Counted from the first letter of the stretch, positions 1-10,010 are shown. The stretch: DNA of 64,000 nt from Cyanobacterium aponinum PCC 10605 (GCF_000317675.1 NC_019776.1:434001-498000), one strand, 5' to 3'. The notes: generated from the letters alone by a model not told the origin. Made by a program: numbers and translations.

Positions 1-21
1 CAGAAAAGGTGACAGAGATTA

Positions 22-332
<311 letters not shown>

Positions 333-353
333 TAAATAAATATATCAAAATCA

Positions 354-394
354 CCACTGTTGTCTTTTTTTTTGACGGCAGTTGGTTTTTTTTT
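354..394 (+). terminator. Rho-independent terminator of psaC
   Basis: An inverted repeat (ACTGTTGTC paired with GACGGCAGT, allowing G-U pairs) surrounds a run of nine T. It is followed by a second run of nine T at 86 to 94 past position 300. It lies about 20 bases after the psaC stop codon. Confidence 0.7.
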
Positions 395-433
395 GCTTAA
401 ATATTTTTTTATAATCATTAACCAAATTTTATT

Positions 434-823
434 ATGAGTCAGAAAAAAGTTATTTTTACAGAGAATGCTCCTTTTCCCCTCGGTCCTTATAGTCAAGCCA
501 TCTCAGCTACAGGGGAATTAATTTTTCTTGCGGGGCAAATTCCCTTAAATCCGGAAACAGGAGAAATTGTTGGAGAGGGAGACATAAAGGCACAAACTAG
601 ACAAGTGATGAAAAATATTGAAGCCATCTTAATCGAAAGTGGTGTTAATTGGTCTAATGTTGTTAAAACAGGAGTTTTTCTCAGTGATTTAACTAATTTT
701 GTCCCAATGAATGAAGTTTATGCTGAATATTTTAAAGAACAACCTCCCGCTCGTGCTTGTGTAGAAGTTTCTCGCTTACCCAAGGATGTTTTAGTAGAAA
801 TTGAGTGTATTGCCGTAAGATAA
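434..823 (+). CDS. ridA: RidA family enamine/imine deaminase
   Basis: Rid proteins hydrolyse reactive 2-aminoacrylate and other enamine/imine intermediates released by PLP enzymes, protecting the cytoplasm from PLP-enzyme damage. The 129-residue length and trimeric-fold signature fit: an N-terminal [11 protein letters not shown], then [11 protein letters not shown], and a C-terminal [20 protein letters not shown] that carries the conserved Arg and Glu of the active site. The gene follows psaC after about 100 bases and a terminator, so it probably has its own promoter. No unusual feature is seen. The subgroup (RidA proper rather than another Rid class) is likely from the RACVEV motif. Confidence 0.93.
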   Translation: MSQKKVIFTENAPFPLGPYSQAISATGELIFLAGQIPLNPETGEIVGEGDIKAQTRQVMKNIEAILIESGVNWSNVVKTGVFLSDLTNFVPMNEVYAEYFKEQPPARACVEVSRLPKDVLVEIECIAVR

Positions 824-910
824 CAATAAATCAGAAAATATTTATCTTGTTGACGTAAGACTCCCATTAAATAAAGAATTTGAGTAGAATTACCGTAGGT
901 GGCGGTAGGA

Positions 911-952
911 AAAGGGCAAACCCCTCTGTGTCTCCCCTTTTAAGGGGAGAAG
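911..952. repeat. GC-rich palindromic dispersed repeat (CCCCTCTGTGTCTCCCC type)
   Basis: The sequence reads GGGCAAACCCCTCTGTGTC followed by the palindrome CTCCCCTTTTAAGGGGAG. A near-identical unit occurs at 27876-27915, and related palindromes at 4640, 33228, 41819, 51450 and 62868. It lies in the convergent spacer between ridA and glpD. It could fold as a transcribed hairpin, but it lacks a T-tract. Confidence 0.7.
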
Positions 953-1071
953 AGGAACAGAGAAAAGTATTCGTAATTAATATAAACTACGATTAAAATG
1001 GTTTTAAATACATTTTTTCTCAATTTAATAATTGTTTCAGAGAAATTTTGTCAAATACAAGTCTCCACTCT

Positions 1072-2655
1072 TTATTTTTCAATTGGGACTTGTTGAAGAT
1101 TGCTAATAATTTCTGACACCCTTTCTTTCAATTGTTGGCTGGTTTGAGAATCTAAGAAACTAAGCCTAAATCTTCTTGCTAGTATATCTTCTGGTTTTTG
1201 AGCCATTTCATAGCGGTAAACATAAACAACTTCTGCCGTAATAAAAGGATATTTGGGGGTCAATCTCTCAACGCCTAATTCTTTTGTTATTTCCTGAATT
1301 ATCAAACTTCTTGAACCGTAGTAATTGATTAAATGACTTCTTATCTGCTCATCATCAACATTAGTGGCTAATTGTTTGTCTAATTCATTTCTGTCAAAGT
1401 CTTTCCCCCCCACAACAGGAATTAAAGATAGAGATGAATTGGCAGTGGAAGAAAAAGATAATTGATTAAACACCTTATTAATAGTATCTTTTGCCATTTT
1501 GCGGAAAGTAGTCCATTTTCCGCCAGTGATAGTAATTAAACCAGATTTAGAGGTTATTATAGTGTGATCTCGTGATAATTTTGCTGTGGATTTAGCCGCC
1601 GCATGGGTAGGGGAAACTAATGGTCGTAACCCACACCACGCAGACAATACATCTTCTCGTTTGACAGTTTTGTCTAAAAATTGATTCGTATATTTAAGTA
1701 GATATTGAATTTCGGCTTCGGTGGCTTGAGGATTATCTTCTACTTTTGCTGGTTCATCTGTTGTGCCAATTAAAGTAAAACCTCGCCAAGGTACGATGAA
1801 AATAACCCTACCATCTTCAGTCTTAGGTATCAATAATGCACCTTCTCCGGGAGCAAAAGATTTATTTATAACTATATGCACTCCAGAACTAACTTTCAAC
1901 AATTTTTCTGTGGTGGGTTGATCTAATTCCCTAATAGAATCAGTATAAGGACCAGTGGCATTAACAATGATTTGAGCTTTTATTTCAAAGGTTTCTTGGG
2001 TTAAAGTATCTTTCACTCTAACTCCTCTACATTTTTCTCCTTCTTTGATAATTTCCGTAACTTCTACATAATTTGCGATCGCAGCTCCACATTCAATAGC
2101 TGTCATAGCAACTTCTACATTCAAACGAGCATCATCAAATTGACCATCATAATACATGACACTACCAATCATCCCCTCTGTATTGAGAGTGGGGAATAGC
2201 TCTAAAGTTTGTTTGAGACTCAATAACTTGCTTCTACCTAAACTTTGTTTTCCAGATAAAAAATCATACATTAATAGCCCAGAAAAATAATAAGGCATTT
2301 GCCAAAACTGATAAAGAGGAATAATCAGAGGTAGGGGCTTTGCTAAATGTGGAGCCATTTGAATGACATTTTTTCTCTCTGCTAAAGCATCTCGTACCAA
2401 ATTAAATTGATTCCAATCAAATTTTTTGAAAGCCTGTTCTAAATAACGCACTCCCCCATGAAGTAATTTAGTGCTTTTACTACTTGTACCTTGTGCAAAG
2501 TCAAAACGCTCTACCAAACCAGTCTTTAAGCCTCTTCTTGTAGCCTCTAACGCCGATCCAACACCCGTTGCACCACCGCCAATAATCAGACAGTCAAACT
2601 CTTGTTGCTTTAATTTTTTGATTTGGGCTTGTCTTTCGATTAGCTGTGTTTTCAT
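1072..2655 (-). CDS. glpD: FAD-dependent glycerol-3-phosphate dehydrogenase
   Basis: GlpD oxidises sn-glycerol 3-phosphate to dihydroxyacetone phosphate at the membrane and feeds electrons to quinones. The 527 residues match the usual size. The N-terminal dinucleotide-binding loop CLIIGGGATGVG starts near residue 22. GTSSKSTKLLHGGVRYLEQ, a strongly diagnostic GlpD block, follows at about residue 57. The DAO domain and the C-terminal DAO_C region (about residues 395-515) are complete. It is encoded opposite to ridA and diverges from the HdrB-like gene at 2806. The two are not an operon, although both could feed the quinone pool. No defects are seen. Confidence 0.95.
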   Translation of the reverse strand: MKTQLIERQAQIKKLKQQEFDCLIIGGGATGVGSALEATRRGLKTGLVERFDFAQGTSSKSTKLLHGGVRYLEQAFKKFDWNQFNLVRDALAERKNVIQMAPHLAKPLPLIIPLYQFWQMPYYFSGLLMYDFLSGKQSLGRSKLLSLKQTLELFPTLNTEGMIGSVMYYDGQFDDARLNVEVAMTAIECGAAIANYVEVTEIIKEGEKCRGVRVKDTLTQETFEIKAQIIVNATGPYTDSIRELDQPTTEKLLKVSSGVHIVINKSFAPGEGALLIPKTEDGRVIFIVPWRGFTLIGTTDEPAKVEDNPQATEAEIQYLLKYTNQFLDKTVKREDVLSAWCGLRPLVSPTHAAAKSTAKLSRDHTIITSKSGLITITGGKWTTFRKMAKDTINKVFNQLSFSSTANSSLSLIPVVGGKDFDRNELDKQLATNVDDEQIRSHLINYYGSRSLIIQEITKELGVERLTPKYPFITAEVVYVYRYEMAQKPEDILARRFRLSFLDSQTSQQLKERVSEIISNLQQVPIEK

Positions 2656-2805
2656 GATAATACAATTCTGATCGTCTCTTTCAGTATAAGCTAAGACTCA
2701 TTTAACTTACATTTTTAATTCATTTCTTACTCGATTATCTGGTGTTGCAAAATTTAGTTATGATTAAAATACTAATCTCTAAACCACTCATTTTTCTATT
2801 TACTT

Positions 2806-3699
2806 ATGCTTCGCTATGCTTATTTTCCCGGATGTGTTGCTCAAGGGGCTTGTCATGAGTTACATCAATCTACTATAGCCATATCTCAGGCTTTAGATAT
2901 TGAATTAATCGAATTAAAAAAAGCGGCTTGTTGTGGCTCTGGAACTTACAAAGAAGACTCACAGTTATTAGAAGATACTGTAAATGCAAGAAATATTGCC
3001 CTTGCAGAATCGCTAAATTTACCTTTGCTTACCCACTGTAGTACTTGTCAGGGAGTAATTGGTCATGTGGATGAGAGATTAAAAGAAGCAAAAGAAAATG
3101 ATGTGGAATATTTTAACCAAGTCAATGGTTTTTTAAAGAAAGAAAATTGCTCACCTTATCAAGGTACAACAGAAGTAAAACATATTTTATGGGCTTTAAT
3201 TAGTGATTATGGTTTAGATGCACTACAAGCAAAAGTGGTCAAATCCCTTAAAGGTTTAAAGTGTGCCGCTTTTTATGGTTGTTACTTATTAAGGGCTCAA
3301 AAACATCTTCCTTTTGATAATCCTTTCAATCCTCAATCATTAGAACAAGTATTTTCAGTATTAGGGGCAACTCCTGTATTTTATGAGGGTAGAATCAAAT
3401 GTTGTGGTTGGCCTCTTTCTAGCTATGCCACAGAACAATCTTTTAAAATGGCAGGAAAGAATCTTTTGGATGCAATCAACAATGGTGCAGACTGTATTGT
3501 AACTCCTTGTCCTTTATGTCACCTTAATCTCGATTCTCGTCAACCAGAAGTTGCGAAAGTTATACAAAAAAAATTAGATTTACCGATTTTACATTTACCC
3601 CAATTAGTTGGTTTAGCTTTAGGCATTGAGCCTGAAAAGTTGGGTCTGAATAATCATGTGGTTTCCACCGCAAAAGTTTTACATTTATTGGGATATTGA
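2806..3699 (+). CDS. HdrB-like heterodisulfide reductase subunit B family protein (two CCG domains)
   Basis: Members have two cysteine-rich CCG domains that bind non-cubane iron-sulfur clusters or act as succinate-dehydrogenase-C-like membrane adaptors. Here the first domain shows CCGSGTY then CSTCQG, and the second CCGWPLS then CPLCHLN, with an N-terminal YFPGC. The 297 residues fit the family. Cyanobacteria are not methanogens. The homologues are commonly annotated as CoB-CoM heterodisulfide reductase subunit B or succinate dehydrogenase subunit E, and the true role in this lineage is uncertain. It is divergent from glpD with a 150-base shared upstream region. Family assignment is firm; substrate is not. 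Confidence 0.85.
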   Translation: MLRYAYFPGCVAQGACHELHQSTIAISQALDIELIELKKAACCGSGTYKEDSQLLEDTVNARNIALAESLNLPLLTHCSTCQGVIGHVDERLKEAKENDVEYFNQVNGFLKKENCSPYQGTTEVKHILWALISDYGLDALQAKVVKSLKGLKCAAFYGCYLLRAQKHLPFDNPFNPQSLEQVFSVLGATPVFYEGRIKCCGWPLSSYATEQSFKMAGKNLLDAINNGADCIVTPCPLCHLNLDSRQPEVAKVIQKKLDLPILHLPQLVGLALGIEPEKLGLNNHVVSTAKVLHLLGY

Positions 3700-3886
3700 T
3701 ATAAAATTAACAAAATGGTGTTGCCGAATTAAGGTTTAATTAAAAGATACGATCGCACTTATTAATTTCAAATATCAACAGTTTTTACTGTTTCCTATTC
3801 TCTTCCTTCACCAGTGCATTTTTGGCTAGATGCAAGCAAAATCTGAGTGAAACCTGACACCTTTTTCTAAACTCCGAACTTTGAAC

Positions 3887-4564
3887 TCAAGAAAAAATTG
3901 GTTGCCATTGTTGTATCTCTTGGAAAAGAGTTTCATAGCCTTTAACATTTGGATGTAGCCCATCTGGTGACATTTGAGATTTTCGCCAGTTTTCACCTCG
4001 ACTCATCCATAAATCGAAGGTATCAAGGTAAGGTATATTTCTTAGTTGACAGGCTTGTTTCGTTATTTCTTTATAGTGATATTGGTCTCTAAGATTGAAG
4101 TAAAAACAGTCGAGAAAGGGCATTTTATCCTCATCAACGGGAATCATGCCGACAAACATGACAGGAGCTAATTCTTGGGCTTGATCTAACAAGCTATTTA
4201 TCTCTACACTAAACTGCTCGTAACTGGTTTGATTTCGTCCTTGATTATGTCCCAAACGAGGGGTATCATTGACCCCGACAGACATTATTATTAGGTCAGG
4301 ATATTTATTTCTGATTTCTCCTCGGTAGCTAAATTCTAGGCTTAATCTTTTTTTTACTTGAGAAGTGCGATCGCCTCTTATACCCAAATTATACAATACA
4401 TGATCTTGAGGACTATTCATCCAGTGACGGCGCAATCTTTCTACCCATCCTCCCCCTTCTTTATCTCCATAACCATATACCAAACTATCTCCAATGGCAA
4501 TAATGCGCAATGGTTGTGAAGACAGTACCTGATTATTCAGAGTCAAGTTATCAAGTGTTTGCAT
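3887..4564 (-). CDS. SGNH/GDSL-family esterase or lipase
   Basis: SGNH hydrolases use a Ser-Asp-His triad with Gly and Asn in the oxyanion hole. Block I is IAIGDSLVYGYGD, block III is VGVNDTP and block V is SPDGLHPNVKGY, so all catalytic positions are present. The reading frame opens at a TTG at 4588, but the ATG at 4564 gives a 225-residue protein beginning MQTLDNL and is preferred. There is no signal peptide, so it is probably cytoplasmic. Substrate is unknown; relatives include thioesterase/arylesterase enzymes. It is flanked on both sides by repeat-rich spacers and has no obvious operon partners. Confidence 0.85.
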   Translation of the reverse strand: MQTLDNLTLNNQVLSSQPLRIIAIGDSLVYGYGDKEGGGWVERLRRHWMNSPQDHVLYNLGIRGDRTSQVKKRLSLEFSYRGEIRNKYPDLIIMSVGVNDTPRLGHNQGRNQTSYEQFSVEINSLLDQAQELAPVMFVGMIPVDEDKMPFLDCFYFNLRDQYHYKEITKQACQLRNIPYLDTFDLWMSRGENWRKSQMSPDGLHPNVKGYETLFQEIQQWQPIFS

Positions 4565-4639
4565 TTTGTCAATTAGTAATCTATTCAATTAGTAAGCTAG
4601 TTTGAGTCTAATTTTGCTGGTTAGCTTAGGGAAGAGAAA

Positions 4640-4674
4640 CCCCCCTTTATCCCCCCTCGAGAGGGGGGAGGGGA
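4640..4674. repeat. GC-rich palindromic dispersed repeat
   Basis: The core at 4651-4668 is the near-perfect palindrome CCCCCCTCGAGAGGGGGG, preceded by the typical AAACCCCCCTTTAT. The same unit recurs at 33228-33268 and 41819-41865, and in two copies split by mobile elements at 51450 and 62868. It lies in a 370-base spacer that also holds 7 bp tandem repeats at 4870-4908 and nothing recognisable as a gene. Confidence 0.8.
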
Positions 4675-4869
4675 AAAGGGAAAAGGTTTTTTAAAATATT
4701 CAAACCATGATATTTTTCAATGTCGTCGATAGTTAATTTTTAATTCTTAATTTTTAAGGCTCTTCTAAAGTAGTCATAATAAATTATTAGAAAATAACTG
4801 TTATAAACCTTATAATATATGGGACAAATTATAACGAAAATGTATTTTTTATAAATTAAAAGTTTGTAT

Positions 4870-4908
4870 TTGACCTGACACCTGACACCTGCAACCTGAC
4901 ACCTTTTC
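4870..4908. repeat. 7 bp tandem repeat (CCTGACA type)
   Basis: Successive heptamers of the form CCTGACA / CCTGCAA run through this stretch. The motif recurs in at least ten other spacers of the window, in both orientations. It belongs to the short tandemly repeated repetitive (STRR) class known in cyanobacteria. Confidence 0.75.
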
Positions 4909-4958
4909 CTAAGCAATAATTGACACGACGAGAAGTAAGAGAGCCATTCTTAATTTAT

Positions 4959-7457
4959 TTACCGTTGTTTTAATAGTAATAGAGTAAGGTCATCTTCGAT
5001 TTTTTGCAAACCAATAAACCTTTTTACATCATCAATAATAATATCTCTTATTTGCTCACAACTTAAACTCCAATTTTCACTCACAACCTGACACAAACGC
5101 TCAATACCGTATTGATTTTTATTAACATCCCTTGCTTCAGTGATACCATCTGTATAAAGCACTATACCATCTCCTTTATCTAAAGTAATTTTGTGATAAT
5201 TTATAAACTCTTTTATATCTTCATCAATACCGATAGGTAAACCTAAATCAATAGTATCAATTAACTCTATTTCTCCATGATTTCTCACAATAATTATTTC
5301 CTCATGTTGTCCAGCGATACAAACTTCTCCCTGACAATAATTAATAATAGCTAATGATAAATTTTTTTCTGACTTCATTCGACGAACATTAAAAAAAATC
5401 GCCCGATTTAATATGTCTAAAAAGTCAATAGGATTTGTATCTCCTAAATGTTTTAAAGTGCATATTGCCGCCTGAGTCATTACCATTAAAATACCACTTT
5501 CTAAACCATGACCAGTGACATCTCCTATGCCAATAGTGACACTATTATCATCCGCTAAAATATCGTAATAATCTCCTCCTAATTCGTCAGTAGGTTCACT
5601 ATAACCCGCAATATCTAAACAATGTATTTTTTCCAATTCCTCTTTTTTTGGTAGAATTAATTGTTGCATTTGATGGAGTAATTTTAGTTTGCCTGTTAGT
5701 TGCAAATTTTCAGAGCATAATCGTTGATTTAGTAAGGTAATTTCTTCATTGGCTTGGGCAAGTTCGTGAGTTCTGATTTGTACTATTTGCTCTAAATTTT
5801 TCTCTAATTTTTTTCTTTCTGTAATTTCTGTTTGAATAGATAAATATTGTAAGATATTTCCCTTTTCATCAGTTAAAGGAACAATAGTTGTATCTACCCA
5901 ATAAAAACGATTATTTTTAGTTTTATTTTTTATTTCTCCTCTCCAAACTTTTCCCTGAGAAATCGTTGTCCATAATTGATGATAAAATTCTTGACTATGA
6001 CAACCTGATTTTAATTTTTTTGTTTTTGTGCCGATTAATTCTTCATAAGAATAACCGGATACTTCTACTAATTTATCATTACTATAAATAATAATTCCTT
6101 CTGGGTCTGTTATCGTAACAATAGCGGATTGATCTATAGCATACTTTAGATTAGAAACGTCTTGTAAAGATTTATTGAGGTTATTAAAAATAGACTCTAA
6201 CATCTCACTCATGTGATTAAAATATTGTGCTAAAGAGTCTAATTCTTGTATTCCTTGAGAGGGAATTTTTTGATTAAATTTGCCTTGGGATATTTTTTGA
6301 GACGCATTTTTTAGGTTAATAATTGGTTGAATAATTACTTTGGATGTGATTAAACCGCTTATGGTTGCAATAATAATAGCCAAGATAGATAAACTTAGAC
6401 TAACACGGGTATTTGCTCGAATAAATCCTGTGAAATCTGATTCGGGAATAACTAAAACAATCAGCCAATCAATACCTTCTTGATTATTAAAGGGAATGAC
6501 ATCTATTAATATTTTTTCTTGATTAATAGCTAAATCTATAACCAAGCTATTTTCTAATGATTTAGAGAATAAATTTTTTTTCTTTAAATATTCTGCTATA
6601 TTGCGAATATAAGGATTGTTGTTAGTAGTGGCAGGGGTAAATAAAAATCTTTCTTCTTCTTCTAATGTACCTTGAGAAAATTTAACCGAATCTGCAATTA
6701 ATCTACCTTTTCTATCAAGAATAAAAGCCGCTCCTGTTTTACCTACTTTTAATTGATTTAAAAATAAACTCAATTCTCCCAAGCGAATATTATTAGTTAA
6801 AACACCGATAAATTCTTGATCTGAATTATAAATTACTCGACTACTAGCAATAACTAATTGATTGGTTAATTTGGTTTGATAAATATTCTGCCAACCGCTT
6901 GGATTGTTTTTGACTGTTTCTTGATACCATGAACTTTCACGTGGGTCAAACTCGCTGTTTTTTTCAATACTAAGGGTTTTTAAAATATCACCTTTGGCAT
7001 TAATCAAATATGTCGATAATTGATTTGATTGCCCCTCTTTTTGTTCTAAAATAACTAAGTGAAAATCCCCTGATGGTTGGCGAGAAACTTCTACATAGCT
7101 ACCATCTTGACGGGCAAATCCAATAATATTAGCGGTATTATTCCAGCGATATTGGTAAACAAAAAACCTTCCTAATTCTTGCAAATTATTAATTAATGAA
7201 GGATTAAAAATAATATTATTATTATTTACTTGATTGAGATGATTTCCTTCTTCTAAATAACCATTTATATTACTATCAATACGCAATATTATCTCTTGTT
7301 GTAGATTATTCGTTATTTCTTGCAGGGCTTTTTGAGAACTACGATAAGATAAATAGCTAACTACTCCTAAAACGATAAGTATTTGACACACAAAAGGAAA
7401 CACAAGCAGCGATCGCAGATTTGTTCGACAATTAAGCTGATTGAATAACCTAAGCAT
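4959..7457 (-). CDS. Sensory PP2C/SpoIIE-type protein phosphatase with Cache, HAMP and PAS domains
   Basis: This 832-residue protein looks like a transmembrane stress sensor. It has a first membrane helix at about residues 17-38, an extracytoplasmic double-Cache ligand-binding region to about 345, and a second helix near 350-372. HAMP, PAS (about 435-555), coiled-coil and a C-terminal PP2C/SpoIIE Ser/Thr phosphatase domain follow. The phosphatase metal-binding motifs are visible: GGDYYD, GDVTGHG, YTDGITEA and EDDLTLL. Such proteins dephosphorylate anti-anti-sigma-like (STAS) partners in response to signals. No STAS or anti-sigma kinase gene is adjacent, so the partner is elsewhere. The start ATG at 7457 is followed by a short polar stretch and then the signal-anchor helix. 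Confidence 0.92.
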   Translation of the reverse strand: MLRLFNQLNCRTNLRSLLVFPFVCQILIVLGVVSYLSYRSSQKALQEITNNLQQEIILRIDSNINGYLEEGNHLNQVNNNNIIFNPSLINNLQELGRFFVYQYRWNNTANIIGFARQDGSYVEVSRQPSGDFHLVILEQKEGQSNQLSTYLINAKGDILKTLSIEKNSEFDPRESSWYQETVKNNPSGWQNIYQTKLTNQLVIASSRVIYNSDQEFIGVLTNNIRLGELSLFLNQLKVGKTGAAFILDRKGRLIADSVKFSQGTLEEEERFLFTPATTNNNPYIRNIAEYLKKKNLFSKSLENSLVIDLAINQEKILIDVIPFNNQEGIDWLIVLVIPESDFTGFIRANTRVSLSLSILAIIIATISGLITSKVIIQPIINLKNASQKISQGKFNQKIPSQGIQELDSLAQYFNHMSEMLESIFNNLNKSLQDVSNLKYAIDQSAIVTITDPEGIIIYSNDKLVEVSGYSYEELIGTKTKKLKSGCHSQEFYHQLWTTISQGKVWRGEIKNKTKNNRFYWVDTTIVPLTDEKGNILQYLSIQTEITERKKLEKNLEQIVQIRTHELAQANEEITLLNQRLCSENLQLTGKLKLLHQMQQLILPKKEELEKIHCLDIAGYSEPTDELGGDYYDILADDNSVTIGIGDVTGHGLESGILMVMTQAAICTLKHLGDTNPIDFLDILNRAIFFNVRRMKSEKNLSLAIINYCQGEVCIAGQHEEIIIVRNHGEIELIDTIDLGLPIGIDEDIKEFINYHKITLDKGDGIVLYTDGITEARDVNKNQYGIERLCQVVSENWSLSCEQIRDIIIDDVKRFIGLQKIEDDLTLLLLKQR

Positions 7458-7505
7458 AGTAAGGAATTTTTAATTAGGAGTTAATTAGGACAAGGCAATA
7501 GGCAA

Positions 7506-7719
7506 TAATTAAGAATTAAGAATTAAGAATTAAAAATTAAGAATTAAAAACCCCGAACACTTATTACTAATTTATCACGAATACTTATTACTAATTTATT
7601 ATTTATTACTTGTTTCCCCCTTTCCCCTCATCACCTCATCCCCCCATCTCCTCATCACCCTAACACCTGCAACCTGCCACCCGAAACCTACCCTTATCCG
7701 ATATTCTTAAACCGAATTG
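7506..7719 (-). repeat. Composite repeat spacer: 7 bp tandems plus AACCTCAG-type unit
   Basis: Reading the minus strand from the dapL stop, the unit begins AACCTCAATTCGGTTTAAG (the consensus end of the element seen intact at 37576). It passes into CAGG-heptamers, a GATGAGG/GGGGAAA polypurine tract that is almost the same as 37520-37575 and 41700-41760, and ends in TTAAGAA heptamers at 7506-7550. No gene is present in the 265-base spacer. Confidence 0.75.
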
Positions 7720-7722
7720 AGG

Positions 7723-8949
7723 TTATTTACCGTTAATTCTTCTCATGGCTTCGATGACGTTTTCACGACTGTTGAAAGCACTAAGACGAAAATAACCTTC
7801 CCCTGCGGCACCAAAACCAGATCCGGGAGTGCCAACTACATTATCATTGTGTAAGAGTTTGTCGAAAAAGTCCCAACTAGATAAACCATCGGGGGTTTTT
7901 ACCCATACATAAGGTGCATTAACACCACCATAAACGGTTAAACCAGCTTTAGTGAGTTCTTCTCGAATAATCTTAGCATTTTCGAGGTAAAAGTTGACTA
8001 ATTCTTTAATTTGTGCTTTTCCTTCGGGAGAATATACTGCTTCTGCTCCTCTTTGTACGATGTAAGATACACCGTTAAATTTTGTGGATTGGCGACGATT
8101 CCAGAGTTTCCATAACTCTACTTCACTGCCATCATTCGCTTTTCCTTTGAGGGTTTTAGGTACAACGGTTAAAGCACAACGAGTTCCTGTAAATCCTGCA
8201 TTTTTGGAAAAAGAGCGAAATTCGATCGCACATTCTTTTGCCCCTTCTATTTCATAAATGGAATGAGGTAAAGTAGGATCGGTAATAAAGGCTTCATAGG
8301 CGGCATCGAATAAAATAATAGAATCGTTTGCCTTGGCATAGTCCACCCATTTTTGTAAATACTCTTTAGTAGCTGTTGCACCGGTAGGATTGTTGGGGAA
8401 ACAAAGATAGATTAAATCAACTGCTTCGTTAGGTAATTCGGCGGTAAAATCATTTTCGGCACTGATGGGGAGGTAAACTAAACCCTCATACTCTCCTTTC
8501 TCGTTGGCTTCTCCTGTATGACCAGCCATGACATTTGTATCAACGTAAACAGGATATACTGGGTCTGTAACGGCAATTTTATTATCTTTGCCAAAAATGT
8601 CTAAAATATTGCCTGTATCGCACTTAGAACCGTCAGAGATAAAGATTTCATCTGGGGATATATCACACCCTCTAGCTTGAAAATCATTAGTTGCGATCGC
8701 CTCTCTTAACCATAGGTATCCTTGTTCAGGTCCATAACCTTTGAAATTAGCGCGATCGCCCATATCTTCCACTGCTTTCACCATCGCATTACGACAGGCT
8801 TGGGGTAAAGGTTCAGTAACGTCACCAATGCCCAATTTGATAATTTTAGCGTCGGGATTTGCTTGAGCAAAAGCGTTAACCCGTCTAGCAATTTCAGGAA
8901 AAAGATAACCAGCTTTTAATTTTAAGTAATTATCGTTAATTCGTGCCAT
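7723..8949 (-). CDS. dapL: LL-diaminopimelate aminotransferase
   Basis: DapL converts tetrahydrodipicolinate directly to LL-diaminopimelate using glutamate, the one-step route of lysine and peptidoglycan synthesis used by cyanobacteria and plants. The 408 residues match the family. Diagnostic blocks are the N-terminal [43 protein letters not shown], and the PLP lysine in [12 protein letters not shown]. It is a fold-type I class I/II aminotransferase. It is a single gene, with a dispersed repeat starting immediately after its stop codon, which may supply or replace the terminator. Confidence 0.97.
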   Translation of the reverse strand: MARINDNYLKLKAGYLFPEIARRVNAFAQANPDAKIIKLGIGDVTEPLPQACRNAMVKAVEDMGDRANFKGYGPEQGYLWLREAIATNDFQARGCDISPDEIFISDGSKCDTGNILDIFGKDNKIAVTDPVYPVYVDTNVMAGHTGEANEKGEYEGLVYLPISAENDFTAELPNEAVDLIYLCFPNNPTGATATKEYLQKWVDYAKANDSIILFDAAYEAFITDPTLPHSIYEIEGAKECAIEFRSFSKNAGFTGTRCALTVVPKTLKGKANDGSEVELWKLWNRRQSTKFNGVSYIVQRGAEAVYSPEGKAQIKELVNFYLENAKIIREELTKAGLTVYGGVNAPYVWVKTPDGLSSWDFFDKLLHNDNVVGTPGSGFGAAGEGYFRLSAFNSRENVIEAMRRINGK

Positions 8950-9048
8950 TATTAATAAATGTAAAGATTAATCATCTCAGTTTATCATTAATTAGGTTCT
9001 GCTGAAATAGTTGGATTCATTACATATAATCACTACTTTGCTAAGTTT

Positions 9049-9807
9049 CTATGGTAAATGTAACTTTTTAGCAATATATACACCATAACTATAATAATTT
9101 TTATATTTCTTGTATAATTCTATTTCCTTATTTTCAGCTTCGACTATTGCTCTAGCATCTTCACTATTACCATTTCGCATAAGGAAATCTTGAAAGTTAT
9201 TCTGCATCGGTTGATAGTAATTATCTAACCAACAATGTTCTGGTAAAACAAAGTAGCCAATGGGAGAATAACCGTTTTTCTCTAATATCTTAATCTTGGA
9301 AGATGACACATCTATTTCTGGATATTCTTTTTCCCAATATTGCTGAACCTCTAAAGGGCGAGAATTACTAATCCAAGTAATTTCTGAAACTACTAATAAT
9401 CCACCCACTTTTAAATAACGATTCCAGTCTATTACTCCTTTTTCAAAACCCATATTGTATATTGCACCCTCAGACCAAATAACGTCATATTCTTCGTCTT
9501 CAAAGGGTAAATTTTCCATGGAACAACAAAGAGTACTTATTTTTTCTGCCAATCCAGAATTTTTTGCCCTAGTGTTAAGTATGTCGAGAAAGTCTTGAAG
9601 AAAATCCACCGCCGTAATTTGAGCATCTAAAAGATTCCCTAATAATAGAGTAGAAGCCCCTGTGCCACAGCCTATATCGGCAATCTTCAAAGGTTGGGAT
9701 TTATCTAGCATTCCTAAATCAAGTGCCTTTTTTGACTCAGTATCACCTCCAGGACCTTGTCTATAGGCATTTTTATGAAGATCTATTAAAAGTTGATAAT
9801 CTTCCAT
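9049..9807 (-). CDS. Class I SAM-dependent methyltransferase
   Basis: The 252-residue protein has the Rossmann SAM-binding signature ADIGCGTGASTLLL near residue 43, an acidic motif ITAVDF, and the later DVIWSEGAIYNMGFE and GGLLVVSEITW blocks. The family includes small-molecule methyltransferases, and the substrate cannot be read from sequence. It lacks the paired cysteines expected of the arsenite methyltransferase ArsM, so the nearby ArsS-like gene (11020) is not good evidence for an arsenic role. The next genes on the strand are a tRNA and a HAD hydrolase. Its upstream region is a dispersed repeat (9829-9916). Confidence 0.85.
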   Translation of the reverse strand: MEDYQLLIDLHKNAYRQGPGGDTESKKALDLGMLDKSQPLKIADIGCGTGASTLLLGNLLDAQITAVDFLQDFLDILNTRAKNSGLAEKISTLCCSMENLPFEDEEYDVIWSEGAIYNMGFEKGVIDWNRYLKVGGLLVVSEITWISNSRPLEVQQYWEKEYPEIDVSSSKIKILEKNGYSPIGYFVLPEHCWLDNYYQPMQNNFQDFLMRNGNSEDARAIVEAENKEIELYKKYKNYYSYGVYIAKKLHLP

Positions 9808-9828
9808 TTTTTCTTCTTATGTACAGGG

Positions 9829-9916
9829 TTAGTGAATTAAGCTATGCTTTTTAGTTTAGATCGGGAATGGGCAACGAAGCACTCTTGCAATGGTAATAAT
9901 ATTTTGAGTGTTAGAT
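9829..9916. repeat. Dispersed repeat, copy A (partner at 56199-56297)
   Basis: It begins TTAGTGAATTAAGCTAT, continues TTTTTAGTTTAGATCGGG, then GGAATGGGCAACG, and ends GGTAATAATATTTTGAGTG TTAGATA. Copy B shares all these blocks in the same order, with an internal length difference. This copy lies between the methyltransferase start and the 3' end of tRNA-Ala. Confidence 0.8.
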
Positions 9917-9923
9917 AAATAAA

Positions 9924-9996
9924 TGGAGCATAGGGGATTCGAACCCCTGACCTCTGCGGTGCGATCGCAGCACTCTACCAACTGAGCTAATGCCCC
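9924..9996 (-). tRNA. tRNA-Ala(CGC)
   Basis: A 73-base cloverleaf fits fully. The acceptor GGGGCAT pairs with ATGCTCC, the discriminator is A, and the D-arm is GCTCAGTTGGTAGAGT. The anticodon stem CTGCG/CGCAG closes the loop ATCGCAC with anticodon CGC, and the T-arm contains GGTTCGAATCC. CCA is not encoded. The HIP1 octamer GCGATCGC falls exactly on the 5' anticodon stem and loop (9961-9968). Confidence 0.95.
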
Positions 9997-10010
9997 GAAT
10001 CAACCTTCCA

